In this document: positions 34,664 through 42,913 of the stretch, one piece after another
Layout: the number at the start of each line of letters is the position of its first letter
How positions within the stretch are numbered: the first letter of the stretch is position 1
From: DAISIK01 sp036822055
Lineage (GTDB): Bacteria; Verrucomicrobiota; Verrucomicrobiia; Opitutales; Puniceicoccaceae
Assembly (NCBI GenBank): GCA_036822055.1
Contig: DAISIK010000014.1
Location: 1-58,567 of the forward strand
Length of the DNA stretch: 58,567 bases
Direction: 5' to 3'
The notes under the pieces: generated by a model
Databases searched by the model: none
What the model was told of the DNA's origin: nothing
What the model saw: only the letters and a program-made list of their open reading frames with translations
Translations under genes and position numbers: made by a program

Positions 34664-36199
34664 TTAACTCTCCGGAGATGATCCCACCAGCCTGGCGACT
34701 TCTCTTTGGGTTTCGATGAGTGAGGGAGGGTCAATAAAGTAGATCCCAATGGATTGTCGTCCGATGATCCTCAGCCCGTTGATGGCAGATTGGACCCGCT
34801 GTCGTGCGGTAGTTGCCGGGCTGATGAGCTCCCGCCCTGAGGACAAATCGACGACGCTGAAATACACGACCATCCGGTGCCCGGTATGGTGGGTAAATTG
34901 AATGACCTCAAAGTCGATGGGCCCGCCTTGGGCAACGACTGAGAAGGTCTTTCCGTGATTCGTCAGGGTCCATCCTACTGAGGGAAGGCAGATCTCTGGG
35001 CGATGGACGCCAACAAAGCTGGAGACACGATTTCGGTCCCAAGATAAAAGGAAGATTTTGATTGGGTCACCCTCGTTGGTGTAGCCCTCGCCACTATAGC
35101 CTTCGGAGTAGCGGAGGATGGCACGCGACCGGTTCGGGATGGGTCGAGAAGTCCAGTCGGAAGGTAGATTAAAGTCGGATATTTCGAAAAGACGATGCCC
35201 AGAAGGGGTTGATCCTCTGAGCTGATAGTGGACCGTGACCCAGGCAAATCCGAATACCAGGGTGAGGACAGCAACGAGAGTGACGGTCCATGATGGCCAA
35301 GCCGGGAGGTTGGTGACGGGGTCGTGGCGGGGTTTCGAGAGAGTCCGACGTCGAACGAGAAACGAGATGCCGAAAATGAGGCATACCGACCCGAACATGG
35401 TGAGGAAGCCGACGAAGTCGTGCCACTCCTGCATCAGTGAATCGCCGCCCCGATGGAAAAGAAGGGTAAGGGCCAAGGTGCGAAAAAGATTTGATGCGAA
35501 GGCGACAATCAAGGCAGCGAAGAGGAGCGAGATGCGGACGGCCGGACGGCAGCGATGGAGATCGCCAAAGAACCAGGCGACAAGGAGACCCAGTTGGAAA
35601 GAGCGAATACCGCTGCAAGCTTCTTCCACGCCAACCGGGCCGTTGGTAAGGAGGATGAGGTTCCCTTGTTCTTCGGCGTAGATTCCAAGCAAGGGAAGGA
35701 TCCAAACGACGACGGTGGTTACGGCTGAGATGAGCCCGTCAAGGATGGGACCTTCGATTCGGGTGGGCCATGGGACAGCCGTGAAAAAAATGAATGCTGA
35801 ACCAACAAAGTGAGTGCCCCAAGGGCGGCCCCCAGTGCGGATGGCGAGGAGGCAGATGGAGAGGAAGATGAGTAGTGCGACGACCCAGAAAATGAGTCTC
35901 CAGTCCGGGTTTGCCTTAAAGAGAAGGAGAAGAGGGCCGAATAGAAGTAGGGTGAAGAAGAGGGTCAGGTCGAGGAGCTTTTTGTGCGCGAGGGAGAGGG
36001 CTCGGGGGAGGGGAGCACTTGGCAGGCGTTGAACGAGGAGGTAGAGAAAGAGGAAGGGGATGAGAGATCCGTGAGAGTATTGCTCGTTGGCCATCCACTC
36101 GACGTGGAGGAAGTAGGCATAGACACCGAGAAGAATCGCGACGAGGGAAAGGGACGGAGCAACCCGCCTAAAGTCTGCATGATCGAAAGGTAGGCTCAC
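34664..36199 (-). CDS. Exosortase with C-terminal EpsI-like domain (second of a tandem pair)
   Basis: Exosortases are multi-pass membrane transpeptidase-like enzymes that process PEP-CTERM proteins. In this 511-residue protein, residues 1-285 form the membrane domain with the catalytic triad: Cys195 in VEEACSGIRSFQ, Arg240 in NLFRTLAL and His260 in QEWHDFVGF. The part after about 300 has one more membrane helix and an EpsI-like (DUF3485) domain with its mark HRPEICLPSVGW. In many bacteria EpsI is a separate gene beside the exosortase; here it is fused. The ATG overlaps the stop of the upstream exosortase by four bases (ATGA), so the two are translationally coupled. The sorted substrates are unknown. 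Confidence 0.93.
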   Translation of the reverse strand: MSLPFDHADFRRVAPSLSLVAILLGVYAYFLHVEWMANEQYSHGSLIPFLFLYLLVQRLPSAPLPRALSLAHKKLLDLTLFFTLLLFGPLLLLFKANPDWRLIFWVVALLIFLSICLLAIRTGGRPWGTHFVGSAFIFFTAVPWPTRIEGPILDGLISAVTTVVVWILPLLGIYAEEQGNLILLTNGPVGVEEACSGIRSFQLGLLVAWFFGDLHRCRPAVRISLLFAALIVAFASNLFRTLALTLLFHRGGDSLMQEWHDFVGFLTMFGSVCLIFGISFLVRRRTLSKPRHDPVTNLPAWPSWTVTLVAVLTLVFGFAWVTVHYQLRGSTPSGHRLFEISDFNLPSDWTSRPIPNRSRAILRYSEGYSGEGYTNEGDPIKIFLLSWDRNRVSSFVGVHRPEICLPSVGWTLTNHGKTFSVVAQGGPIDFEVIQFTHHTGHRMVVYFSVVDLSSGRELISPATTARQRVQSAINGLRIIGRQSIGIYFIDPPSLIETQREVARLVGSSPES

Positions 36200-37767
36200 C
36201 TGATCGATTGGATACTCAAAAACTGTTTAGAGACCTGTTCAAAATCTGCCCATTTTTGTTCCGGCGACTGGTTCCCGAAATAGATGATGTTGAGGGTTTG
36301 ACGCCCGTCGATTCTCCGCCCGGCGAGAGCATCCCCCACGATTCGGGTGCCGTAGCCGTCTCCCAGACCGACAATCTCCGTGCTTCCCAAACGGTCCCAG
36401 ATGGCCCAGAAGGAGTGAACGATGTCACCGGATGGCGACTCGAACTGATAGGGGGTGATAGCGATGGAAATGTCGAGCTCATCGAAGGTAAGAGTCTTTG
36501 TTGGAAGAGTGGCCACCAGACTCCAACCGGCAGAAGGAAGGCAGATATCGGGCGAGTGGCCGGTGACCGAAGAGCTAATCTTACCGGGTTCCCAAGTAAA
36601 AAGGTGGAAGGCTACGGGTTCAAGGGAGCCTTTGGTTTCAAAAGTTCCCGAAACCGCGTGACTGTATCTGAGGACCTCTTTGACCTGGTCTGGAAGGAAG
36701 ATGCGATTCCAGGAATTGGGTAGGCGTTCCTCGAGGGCGACGAGGCGGAGACCGCCATCCTGCGGTGAACGGAGTCTGTACCACAATTCGCTGAGGAAAA
36801 AGGAAGCGATACCGATGCTGATCCAGAGAACGGTTGTGGACCTCGATAGGTCCTGGAGCTTGATTGAGCAATTAGTCGGAGCCAGGTGGATTTTGGACTC
36901 GTTTGCGGCTTGGTGGTGGTTGAAAAAGTGGTCGTAGAGTGACGCGATCGCGTAGAGAAAGCTGACGAGAAAGAACATCACGACTATCCCGATGGTGTCG
37001 TGCCATTCGTTCATAAGCTCCTGCCCGCCGCCGTCGAATAGAAGCGACAGGAGCAGACTTCGTATGATATTAATGAAGAACGCGAAGCAAAGGCTGACCA
37101 AAACGAAGATAGCGCGACTGAGGTAACCAAAGCGGAAAACCTCGCCGAGAAAGATGCCGAAGGTGAAAGAAAGTTGGAACGAGCGGATGCCACTGCAGGC
37201 CTGGTCGATTCCCACGCTTCCATTACTCAACTGAATCAGGTTTCCAGTGGCTTCAGCAAAAATTCCGAAAAAGACGAGGATTTCGCTGACCCCGATTGCA
37301 ACAAAGCCCATCAGGCCGTTGACGAGGGGAGCATGGATAAACTCCGGCCAAGGAATGCTAACGAGAAGGATCGCCCAGGGAAAAGCGAAATGGAGGAGCC
37401 AGGGGAAACCTCCGATCAGGTAGAAGTTGAGTAGACCGATGAGGACGACCCAGAAACCAAAAACCCAGAGGAGACCGCGAAACTCTGGACCTGCGGCATA
37501 GACGATGAAAAAAGGCAGGCTTCCAAGGGCTAGGAGGGTGATCAGGGTTTGGACGACTCTGGACCGCTTTGGATCGCCCAGTTCAGGGTCTGGCCGATTT
37601 GACCAACGAAGGTAGAGGGTTAGCAGAACACCCGGCGCGACGACCCACCCGTATTGATAATCATCGCTGTAGCTCCACTCGAGGTGAAGGACCCAGATGA
37701 AAAGAAGAATGAGTGAGGTGAGGAAAATTGCGGTGTTCCAAGGGAAATCTGCGCGACTTTCATTCAT
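36196..37767 (-). CDS. Exosortase with C-terminal EpsI-like domain (first of a tandem pair)
   Basis: A 523-residue paralogue of the exosortase downstream, with the same two-part plan. The membrane domain contains Cys191 in DQACSGIRSFQ, Arg236 in NIIRSLLL and His256 in NEWHDTIGI, so all three catalytic residues are present. The C-terminal EpsI-like domain has GHSPDICLPSAGW and GRRIDGRQTLNIIYFG. Similarity to the neighbour is clear at the motifs but low between them, which suggests an old duplication with different substrate preference. A 177-base spacer separates it from the TPR gene upstream. Both exosortases and both TPR genes run the same way, so one locus is likely. Confidence 0.93.
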   Translation of the reverse strand: MNESRADFPWNTAIFLTSLILLFIWVLHLEWSYSDDYQYGWVVAPGVLLTLYLRWSNRPDPELGDPKRSRVVQTLITLLALGSLPFFIVYAAGPEFRGLLWVFGFWVVLIGLLNFYLIGGFPWLLHFAFPWAILLVSIPWPEFIHAPLVNGLMGFVAIGVSEILVFFGIFAEATGNLIQLSNGSVGIDQACSGIRSFQLSFTFGIFLGEVFRFGYLSRAIFVLVSLCFAFFINIIRSLLLSLLFDGGGQELMNEWHDTIGIVVMFFLVSFLYAIASLYDHFFNHHQAANESKIHLAPTNCSIKLQDLSRSTTVLWISIGIASFFLSELWYRLRSPQDGGLRLVALEERLPNSWNRIFLPDQVKEVLRYSHAVSGTFETKGSLEPVAFHLFTWEPGKISSSVTGHSPDICLPSAGWSLVATLPTKTLTFDELDISIAITPYQFESPSGDIVHSFWAIWDRLGSTEIVGLGDGYGTRIVGDALAGRRIDGRQTLNIIYFGNQSPEQKWADFEQVSKQFLSIQSIR

Positions 37768-37944
37768 CTAACTTTGAGAAACCGGTGGGCGAATGGCTGT
37801 GGAGGGATTGGAGAGCTGTTGAGCTAACGATGGCCTATGGGACTTCTGTTAAAATTTGAAAGTGCTCAAGTGCTGGTCCATCCACCCATTGGCAGTGGAG
37901 AAGGAACTGACCACCGTCGGCGATGGTTCGGAGTAGACCTTGAG

Positions 37945-39702
37945 CTAAAGGTCCTTTCCGGCACCTTGGGTCATCCGCTGCAAGAGATCTTTTTCAGTTG
38001 GAATCTGAAATCGGTCTTCAAGGAATCTGACGATGGCGGGATGGGGTTTTCTGTCGGCCAGATTAGCTTCCAAGATGGCGACCGACATGACCAGGAAGGC
38101 GGGATAATCCTGGGGACGACCGGGCAGGGGAGTGGCTACCCGTTTCGCAGTCTCAGGTTGGCCCAATCGCATGTAAAGAAGGGCGACAATATTCTGAAAA
38201 GGAGGGTAGGCTACGGAAGAGACGAGCAGGTCCTGAATTTCTGAGTGTAACTCGTTTACCCGGATGTTGAGAATGATGCGTAGGTAGGCAGCAAACCAGG
38301 CTACGGTTCCCGGTTGTTGGGCGAAGGATTTAAGATTTTCCCGATTGAGAAGAATACGAAGCTGAATTTCGTCACCGGTCTGGTAGGCCCGCAAGAGAAG
38401 GAAAGCGTTTCCGGTTTCCGGGGCATCAAACGAGCGACTCATGTGCTCGTGGAAGACGATGAGGGCATCTTCCTGACCTCTTTTACGAAGGTCCTCCTCG
38501 ATCATAGACCATTCTCCGGGCGTCGAATTCCGAAGAACGGAGGTAAGGCTATAAGTTGAGTACTCGCCACTTTGCTCCTTATCAGCAATTGAACGAAGGT
38601 AGTCGAAGTGGGCTCGGGTAAGTCCCAATTCTCGTCGGGTAGACTCGTTAAAGAGCTTGATGGCTTCCTGAGCGCGACCTAACTCAAGCAGTGCTGAAAC
38701 ATATTCCCAGGTGATACGCCCGTTGCGGTGTTCGCGGGGGTCTTTAATCGATTCGATTATTTCGTCGTAGAGCCGATGAATTGCCAGAAGGGAGGTCCAA
38801 AGAGCACGATCGTTTACTTGGTCGAGATTAAACTCGGGCTTGATTGATTGAAGAATGGCGTCGGCATCTTGGGGGCGGTTGCGGATCTTGAAGTTGGCGA
38901 CAAAAACGCGATCCCCGCGGTCAGCGAGGGGGTGGACTTCGAGCTTGGAGAGGAGGGTTGAGTTTGATTGATCGAGCCTCGTGAGGATTCGGAGGGCCGT
39001 GATGCCGAGTTCATCCTCGCGATTAATGTACTCGAACCACAGGGGACCCATCTTTTCGAGAAACTCGACCGACCGAGAAGAAATGGCTGCGTCGAAACCG
39101 AGTTGATGGAGGGTTGGGTTCTCAGGATCTTTGGGAATGAAATCTTCGGCGATTTCCAGGGCTTTGAGCGGTTCTCCATCGTGCAGGTAGAGTCGAGCGA
39201 GGGCTATCTGCACCCGTTGGTCGTCTGGCAGCCGTTCGCGAAGGTGAAGGATGAGGGGGCGCACATCGAAAAAGCGCTCAAAACGGATGCCTATTTCGAT
39301 GAGTTCCAGCATCTGATCTTCGGTGTAACCGAGGCGTTTGCCATTTTCCATGCCCCAGACCAGAGAATCCGGGATGCCAAGGGGGTAGGTCATTTCGTAG
39401 ATGAAGGAGACCGGGTCGTTGAAGGTTGGATCGACGCGCAGGGCTGTGCGGGCCTTTTCAAAAGAATCCTGGAATTGACCTGCCTCCTTGAGTTGAACGG
39501 CCTCGTTTAAGATGGCGGTGGCCCGGTAGCGCTTGATCGAATCCCAACCGAAGAAAAGAATGCTCAAGCCGATGAATCCCCCGATGACCAAACTTTGAAA
39601 GGCCAGGCGGAACCATCTGGGAAGGCGGTGGTATTCGGAAATTGGCCGCTCAAACCTATCGAGAAAGAAGGTTTCGATTTTAAGAAGGATTTTGCTGAGC
39701 AT
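37945..39702 (-). CDS. Membrane-anchored TPR-type protein of the exosortase locus (second of a pair)
   Basis: I do not know a named family. The 585-residue protein starts with a cytoplasmic basic segment, then one transmembrane helix at about 32-54 (FRLAFQSLVIGGFIGLSILF). The rest is alpha-helical with TPR-like repeats, for example ILNEAVQLKEAGQFQDSFEK, VQIALARLYLHDGEPLKALE, and YVSALLELGRAQEAIKLF. TPR arrays mediate protein contacts, so this looks like a periplasmic scaffold. It starts six bases after the stop of the larger TPR gene upstream, with which it shares architecture. Its position before two exosortases suggests a role in substrate handling or polysaccharide export, which is inference. 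Confidence 0.82.
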   Translation of the reverse strand: MLSKILLKIETFFLDRFERPISEYHRLPRWFRLAFQSLVIGGFIGLSILFFGWDSIKRYRATAILNEAVQLKEAGQFQDSFEKARTALRVDPTFNDPVSFIYEMTYPLGIPDSLVWGMENGKRLGYTEDQMLELIEIGIRFERFFDVRPLILHLRERLPDDQRVQIALARLYLHDGEPLKALEIAEDFIPKDPENPTLHQLGFDAAISSRSVEFLEKMGPLWFEYINREDELGITALRILTRLDQSNSTLLSKLEVHPLADRGDRVFVANFKIRNRPQDADAILQSIKPEFNLDQVNDRALWTSLLAIHRLYDEIIESIKDPREHRNGRITWEYVSALLELGRAQEAIKLFNESTRRELGLTRAHFDYLRSIADKEQSGEYSTYSLTSVLRNSTPGEWSMIEEDLRKRGQEDALIVFHEHMSRSFDAPETGNAFLLLRAYQTGDEIQLRILLNRENLKSFAQQPGTVAWFAAYLRIILNIRVNELHSEIQDLLVSSVAYPPFQNIVALLYMRLGQPETAKRVATPLPGRPQDYPAFLVMSVAILEANLADRKPHPAIVRFLEDRFQIPTEKDLLQRMTQGAGKDL

Positions 39703-39708
39703 GCTTTT

Positions 39709-41457
39709 TCAGTTGTTAGCTGAGGTTGTTCCGGAGTCCAGGTCAGCGGCGAGTTGAAGGAAAATTTTTTGTTCAGGGGGTAGTAGCCTGTTGACATCGA
39801 CTTTTTCATGGAGGCTGCGAGCTTCCTCATAATTTCCGAGATTGAATTGAATGAAGGCACCGAGCAACCGGGTCGCCGGGACCTGTTCTACGATTGTTGC
39901 AGGAATCTTACTGAATATTTCGAGCGCCTCTTCGAAATTCCCTGTAACTACCCGGGAAAAAGCCTGGGTACCGTGGAGAACCTTGAGGTTGGGAAATCGT
40001 TCCACAACCGAGTTGATCATTTCAGTAGCAGCTTCGGTATTTTGACCGAGGGTGAGGGCCACATAGGCGTAGTTGTTAAGGAAAAAGGGGAAGTCCTGCA
40101 TTTCCTCGACTAGACCACCGGAAAACTCAAGGGCCTCCTCCAACTGATGATCGAGGATCAGGGAATTCAGCTTGTTCTGGATGGCCTGCAAGCGGATGGG
40201 GCCCGTGGCACCCTTCTCAATGCTGAGGCTGAAAGCATCAATCGCCAGTTGGTGTTGCTGCCCATTTTGGCAAAGACGCCCCAACGCGTAGCTCAGGGCG
40301 GGATCGGGATTGGCCCTGATTGCTTGAAGGGAAAGCTCTGCCTGGTCGATGAAATCTTGATCGAAGCCGGAGCTTCGGGCGGCAAGGACGGTTCGCAAAT
40401 ACTCCGCCTCGGCGGTGTCTAGGGAGGGTGAAGCTTTGAGGAGCTCGACCGCTTCGGCCTGTTGATCATTTTGAAGAAAGGCTCTGAGCTGCAAGCGTAC
40501 GAGCTCCCTCCGATCTTCGATCGAAAAGCGATCGGCCTCGATGGCTTCGATCAAACTGATGGTTCGGGAAAATTCACCCCGGGTTTGCAACCATCTGGCG
40601 AGGAGGAGGGGTTCGTTTTTTTCATACCGCTGGACGGCTTGGGCGATGAACTGACCTTTTTGGTCTGGATTGAGTTCCGTGCGAATGGATAGGGCAATGA
40701 GATACTGGGTCGGATCGGATTCGGGGTGCTTCTGGATGAGATCGGCTAGCCGATTGAACTCAAGCGGGGCAAAGACAGTCTGCTGAGAGAGGGTGAGGAG
40801 GAGGTTGATCGCCTCAAGTCCTGTCCTGTCGGGAGACTCAGCTGCGATAAAAAGGTGCCGAACCGATTTGAGGATGGAGAAAAGGCCGCCTTCCCGAAGG
40901 CGAACCTTTCCAGCGAGCAGGTGGGTGGAAGGCGCGTTTGGACTGACCTTGACGAGAGTATTAGCCCATTCGATGGCATCCCTGGTCCGTTCCTCGTGGA
41001 GGGCCTGTCTGGCTGCAATGAGAACGGTGCGGGGCTCTCTCGGCAGGTCGATGACTAGTTGGTCAATAAAGGGGGTAAGTTGGTCCCACATGCCGCGCGA
41101 CTGAAGGATCTCGACAACTGCCAGGTTGGCCTGAGGGCTTAGGGCGCCAGAGGGTGGGACGAATTGATCGGCGACGGAGTTATCTCTTTCGAAGAGAGCC
41201 CGAAGGCGAAGCACCTCGACCGAGGGTTGGCTGCCCTTCCACCGAAGGGCGCTGGCTGAGGCGTCCAGAACGCTGCTCCAATCAGCCTTTTCGGCAGCCC
41301 ACTCGGTGCGTAGTGCCCAATACTCCGCCCGCCACGGAATCAGTACCAAAAAGACTGCTGCGAGAAAGGTGAGCAGAACAATGAGTAAGAAGGACCAAAC
41401 AAACCAGTGGGGTTGGGGATTTTGATCGTCGTGGGGGATGGGGTTGGTCTCTGCCAC
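39709..41457 (-). CDS. Membrane-anchored TPR-type protein of the exosortase locus (first of a pair)
   Basis: A 582-residue protein with a short acidic N-terminus, one transmembrane helix at about 20-40 (VWSFLLIVLLTFLAAVFLVL) and a long helical repeat region. TPR-like units include VEVLRLRALFERDNSVADQF, LAVVEILQSRGMWDQLTPFI, NALIDLYQ-like spacing at LLARWLQTRGEFSRTISLIE, LSYALGRLCQNGQQHQLAID and HGTQAFSRVVTGNFEEALEI. Architecture and length match the next gene, so the two probably arose by duplication. It is the first gene after a hairpin-rich spacer and therefore likely the promoter-proximal gene of the TPR-exosortase operon. Function is unknown; a scaffold for secretion is plausible. Confidence 0.82.
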   Translation of the reverse strand: MAETNPIPHDDQNPQPHWFVWSFLLIVLLTFLAAVFLVLIPWRAEYWALRTEWAAEKADWSSVLDASASALRWKGSQPSVEVLRLRALFERDNSVADQFVPPSGALSPQANLAVVEILQSRGMWDQLTPFIDQLVIDLPREPRTVLIAARQALHEERTRDAIEWANTLVKVSPNAPSTHLLAGKVRLREGGLFSILKSVRHLFIAAESPDRTGLEAINLLLTLSQQTVFAPLEFNRLADLIQKHPESDPTQYLIALSIRTELNPDQKGQFIAQAVQRYEKNEPLLLARWLQTRGEFSRTISLIEAIEADRFSIEDRRELVRLQLRAFLQNDQQAEAVELLKASPSLDTAEAEYLRTVLAARSSGFDQDFIDQAELSLQAIRANPDPALSYALGRLCQNGQQHQLAIDAFSLSIEKGATGPIRLQAIQNKLNSLILDHQLEEALEFSGGLVEEMQDFPFFLNNYAYVALTLGQNTEAATEMINSVVERFPNLKVLHGTQAFSRVVTGNFEEALEIFSKIPATIVEQVPATRLLGAFIQFNLGNYEEARSLHEKVDVNRLLPPEQKIFLQLAADLDSGTTSANN

Positions 41458-41511
41458 AAAAGCTAAAGGACAAGAATGAGGTGATTCGGGTCAACGTAAA
41501 TTGATACGTAG

Positions 41512-41640
41512 ATTTGGGGAAACTCGGCGGGCTTGGGGAGCCTCTGCAAACGCAGACCGTGAACCAAGCGTACCCTTGAGGCCCCAGGGGTGGGAGAACC
41601 TGTCTCTGGCAGGTTCATGCCATAGGTGGGAGAAATTAGG
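41512..41640 (-). other. Hairpin-rich spacer between the VPEF-tail gene and the TPR-exosortase genes
   Basis: Several nested inverted repeats occur in about 130 bases: GAACCTG-7-CAGGTTC (41596-41616), TCTGC-4-GCAGA (41543-41556) enclosed by GCTTGG (41531-41536) and CCAAGC (41564-41569). The 9-base GGTGGGAGA is repeated directly at 41589 and 41625, flanking the first hairpin. No T run follows, so it is not a simple terminator. It could be a structured mRNA leader of the TPR operon or a dispersed genomic repeat. Confidence 0.5.
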
Positions 41641-41642
41641 TC

Positions 41643-42653
41643 CTAGACAGAAACCCGTTTTAAGTTGGGGCGCCGCAGGCTTCGGAATGCGATGAAGAAA
41701 GTGAAGAAAAGGCAACCGACGGTGGTTGAAGAAAACTCAGGGACGGACGAGAGAAACTCAAACCCAACCTCCCCGATGCCCCCACTCCCCTGAAACTGAA
41801 CGGTGAAGTAATCGAGGGAGAACCCAGGCGGATTGGAAAGGTCGGCAGTCTCAATGACGTCAGCGAGCGGCTTTGGATTTGGATCACCGATACCATGGAG
41901 GGAGAGCACTTGATTGTCTTCAGGAACCGAGTAAAATGTCGAAGCATTTCCTAATATAAAGCGATTGGAGCCGTCAGTAAAAAAGAGCTGCACCTTGACG
42001 TTTACGTCATCGACGAAGACAAAGTAGTCGAGTCTGGCTTCGACAGACCCGGTTTTGTTTTCTGCGAAAGACCCAGTATTGTCGATGTCGAATCTGATGG
42101 TTGGATTGACGTTGGCATCGTCGGGGACCCCATCACCAGGGTTCTCTTCAACAATGAGGAGGTTGCCCATCGGTTGTGCTCCGAATAAAGAATTTTCCTT
42201 GCGGGTGCCCCCCGGATTGGTGTTGACATCGGTACCCGTGAGGAGGTCGTTGTCACCAGTCACAGAACCTGTGGTCGTGAAATTGTCATGGCTGTCAAAG
42301 AGCCCAAGGGGGAGGGACGTACCTGCGGTGATGGAAATACCGATCCCGTAGTCGCGCCAGAGCTGCCCGATAGGGGTTCCGCCGACTGCGGGTGGGTTGA
42401 CGCTATCAGCGCTGACGAGGACCGAATTTAAGTCAGCCTTTCCAGCTGCCCGCTCTGCCGGAGTGACATCAGCGGTATCGTAAAGGAAATTAACCGGGTT
42501 GCCAGAATTAGGGTTGCCGTAGAAGTCGAAGCTGAGGATGAAGGGGGCACCGAACCCGGTGATGGGAACGGCCGAAGATGCAATGGCGAGGAGGGCCAGC
42601 TTCGCGCTGGGCAGACCACTTCCGAAGGACAGGCTGGAAGGTAAAAAATTCAT
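41643..42653 (-). CDS. Secreted protein with a variant VPEF C-terminal sorting tail
   Basis: A 336-residue exported protein. The N-terminal signal is LALLAIASSAVPITGFGAP. The mature part is acidic and rich in Asn, Gly and Asp, as in many exosortase substrates (FILSFDFYGNPNSGNPVNFL, VEARLDYFVFVDDVNVKVQL). No catalytic domain is recognised. The C-terminus is V-P-E-F-S, a hydrophobic stretch (TTVGCLFFTFFIAF) and a basic end (RSLRRPNLKR). PEP-CTERM tails have Pro after the Glu, but here it is Phe. The gene lies at the head of the tandem exosortase locus on the same strand, so it may be the dedicated substrate of one of them. Confidence 0.8.
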   Translation of the reverse strand: MNFLPSSLSFGSGLPSAKLALLAIASSAVPITGFGAPFILSFDFYGNPNSGNPVNFLYDTADVTPAERAAGKADLNSVLVSADSVNPPAVGGTPIGQLWRDYGIGISITAGTSLPLGLFDSHDNFTTTGSVTGDNDLLTGTDVNTNPGGTRKENSLFGAQPMGNLLIVEENPGDGVPDDANVNPTIRFDIDNTGSFAENKTGSVEARLDYFVFVDDVNVKVQLFFTDGSNRFILGNASTFYSVPEDNQVLSLHGIGDPNPKPLADVIETADLSNPPGFSLDYFTVQFQGSGGIGEVGFEFLSSVPEFSSTTVGCLFFTFFIAFRSLRRPNLKRVSV

Positions 42654-42745
42654 GACAAGGTGGTTATAGGATTTTTAAGAATTCGAGGTCAAGGGCGAAA
42701 GTACGGATTTTCTAAAGGTGGAGATTTTGTAACTATGGGGGCGCT

Positions 42746-42761
42746 AGCATTATTTAAGCCA
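42746..42761 (-). promoter_or_regulatory. Candidate sigma-54 (-24/-12) promoter for the VPEF-tail gene
   Basis: Read on the minus strand, TGGCTTAAATAATGCT has GG and GC separated by ten bases, the spacing of sigma-54 promoters, though the middle does not match the consensus well. It is about 95 bases before the ATG. PEP-CTERM genes in other bacteria are known to be controlled by PrsK/PrsR and RpoN, which makes this site worth listing, but chance is possible. Confidence 0.3.
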
Positions 42762-42803
42762 TCTGCGGCCGGGTTTTACGGAAATTGATTCAGGTAAGGG
42801 GCC

Positions 42804-42831
42804 AAAAAAAAGCCCGAGTCGATACTCGGGC
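42804..42831 (-). terminator. Rho-independent terminator after the zinc peptidase gene
   Basis: A 7-bp stem GCCCGAG / CTCGGGC with a 6-base loop, followed on the minus strand by eight T. It lies about 80 bases after the stop of the zinc peptidase gene and separates it from the VPEF-tail gene. Confidence 0.88.
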
Positions 42832-42913
42832 CTTGAAAGAGGCTATTTGCCTGTAGAAGGGTTGTTCGCGGTCGCAAGTAAGGACTCGCCAGAAGGGTGC
42901 CTGCCCGGATAGA

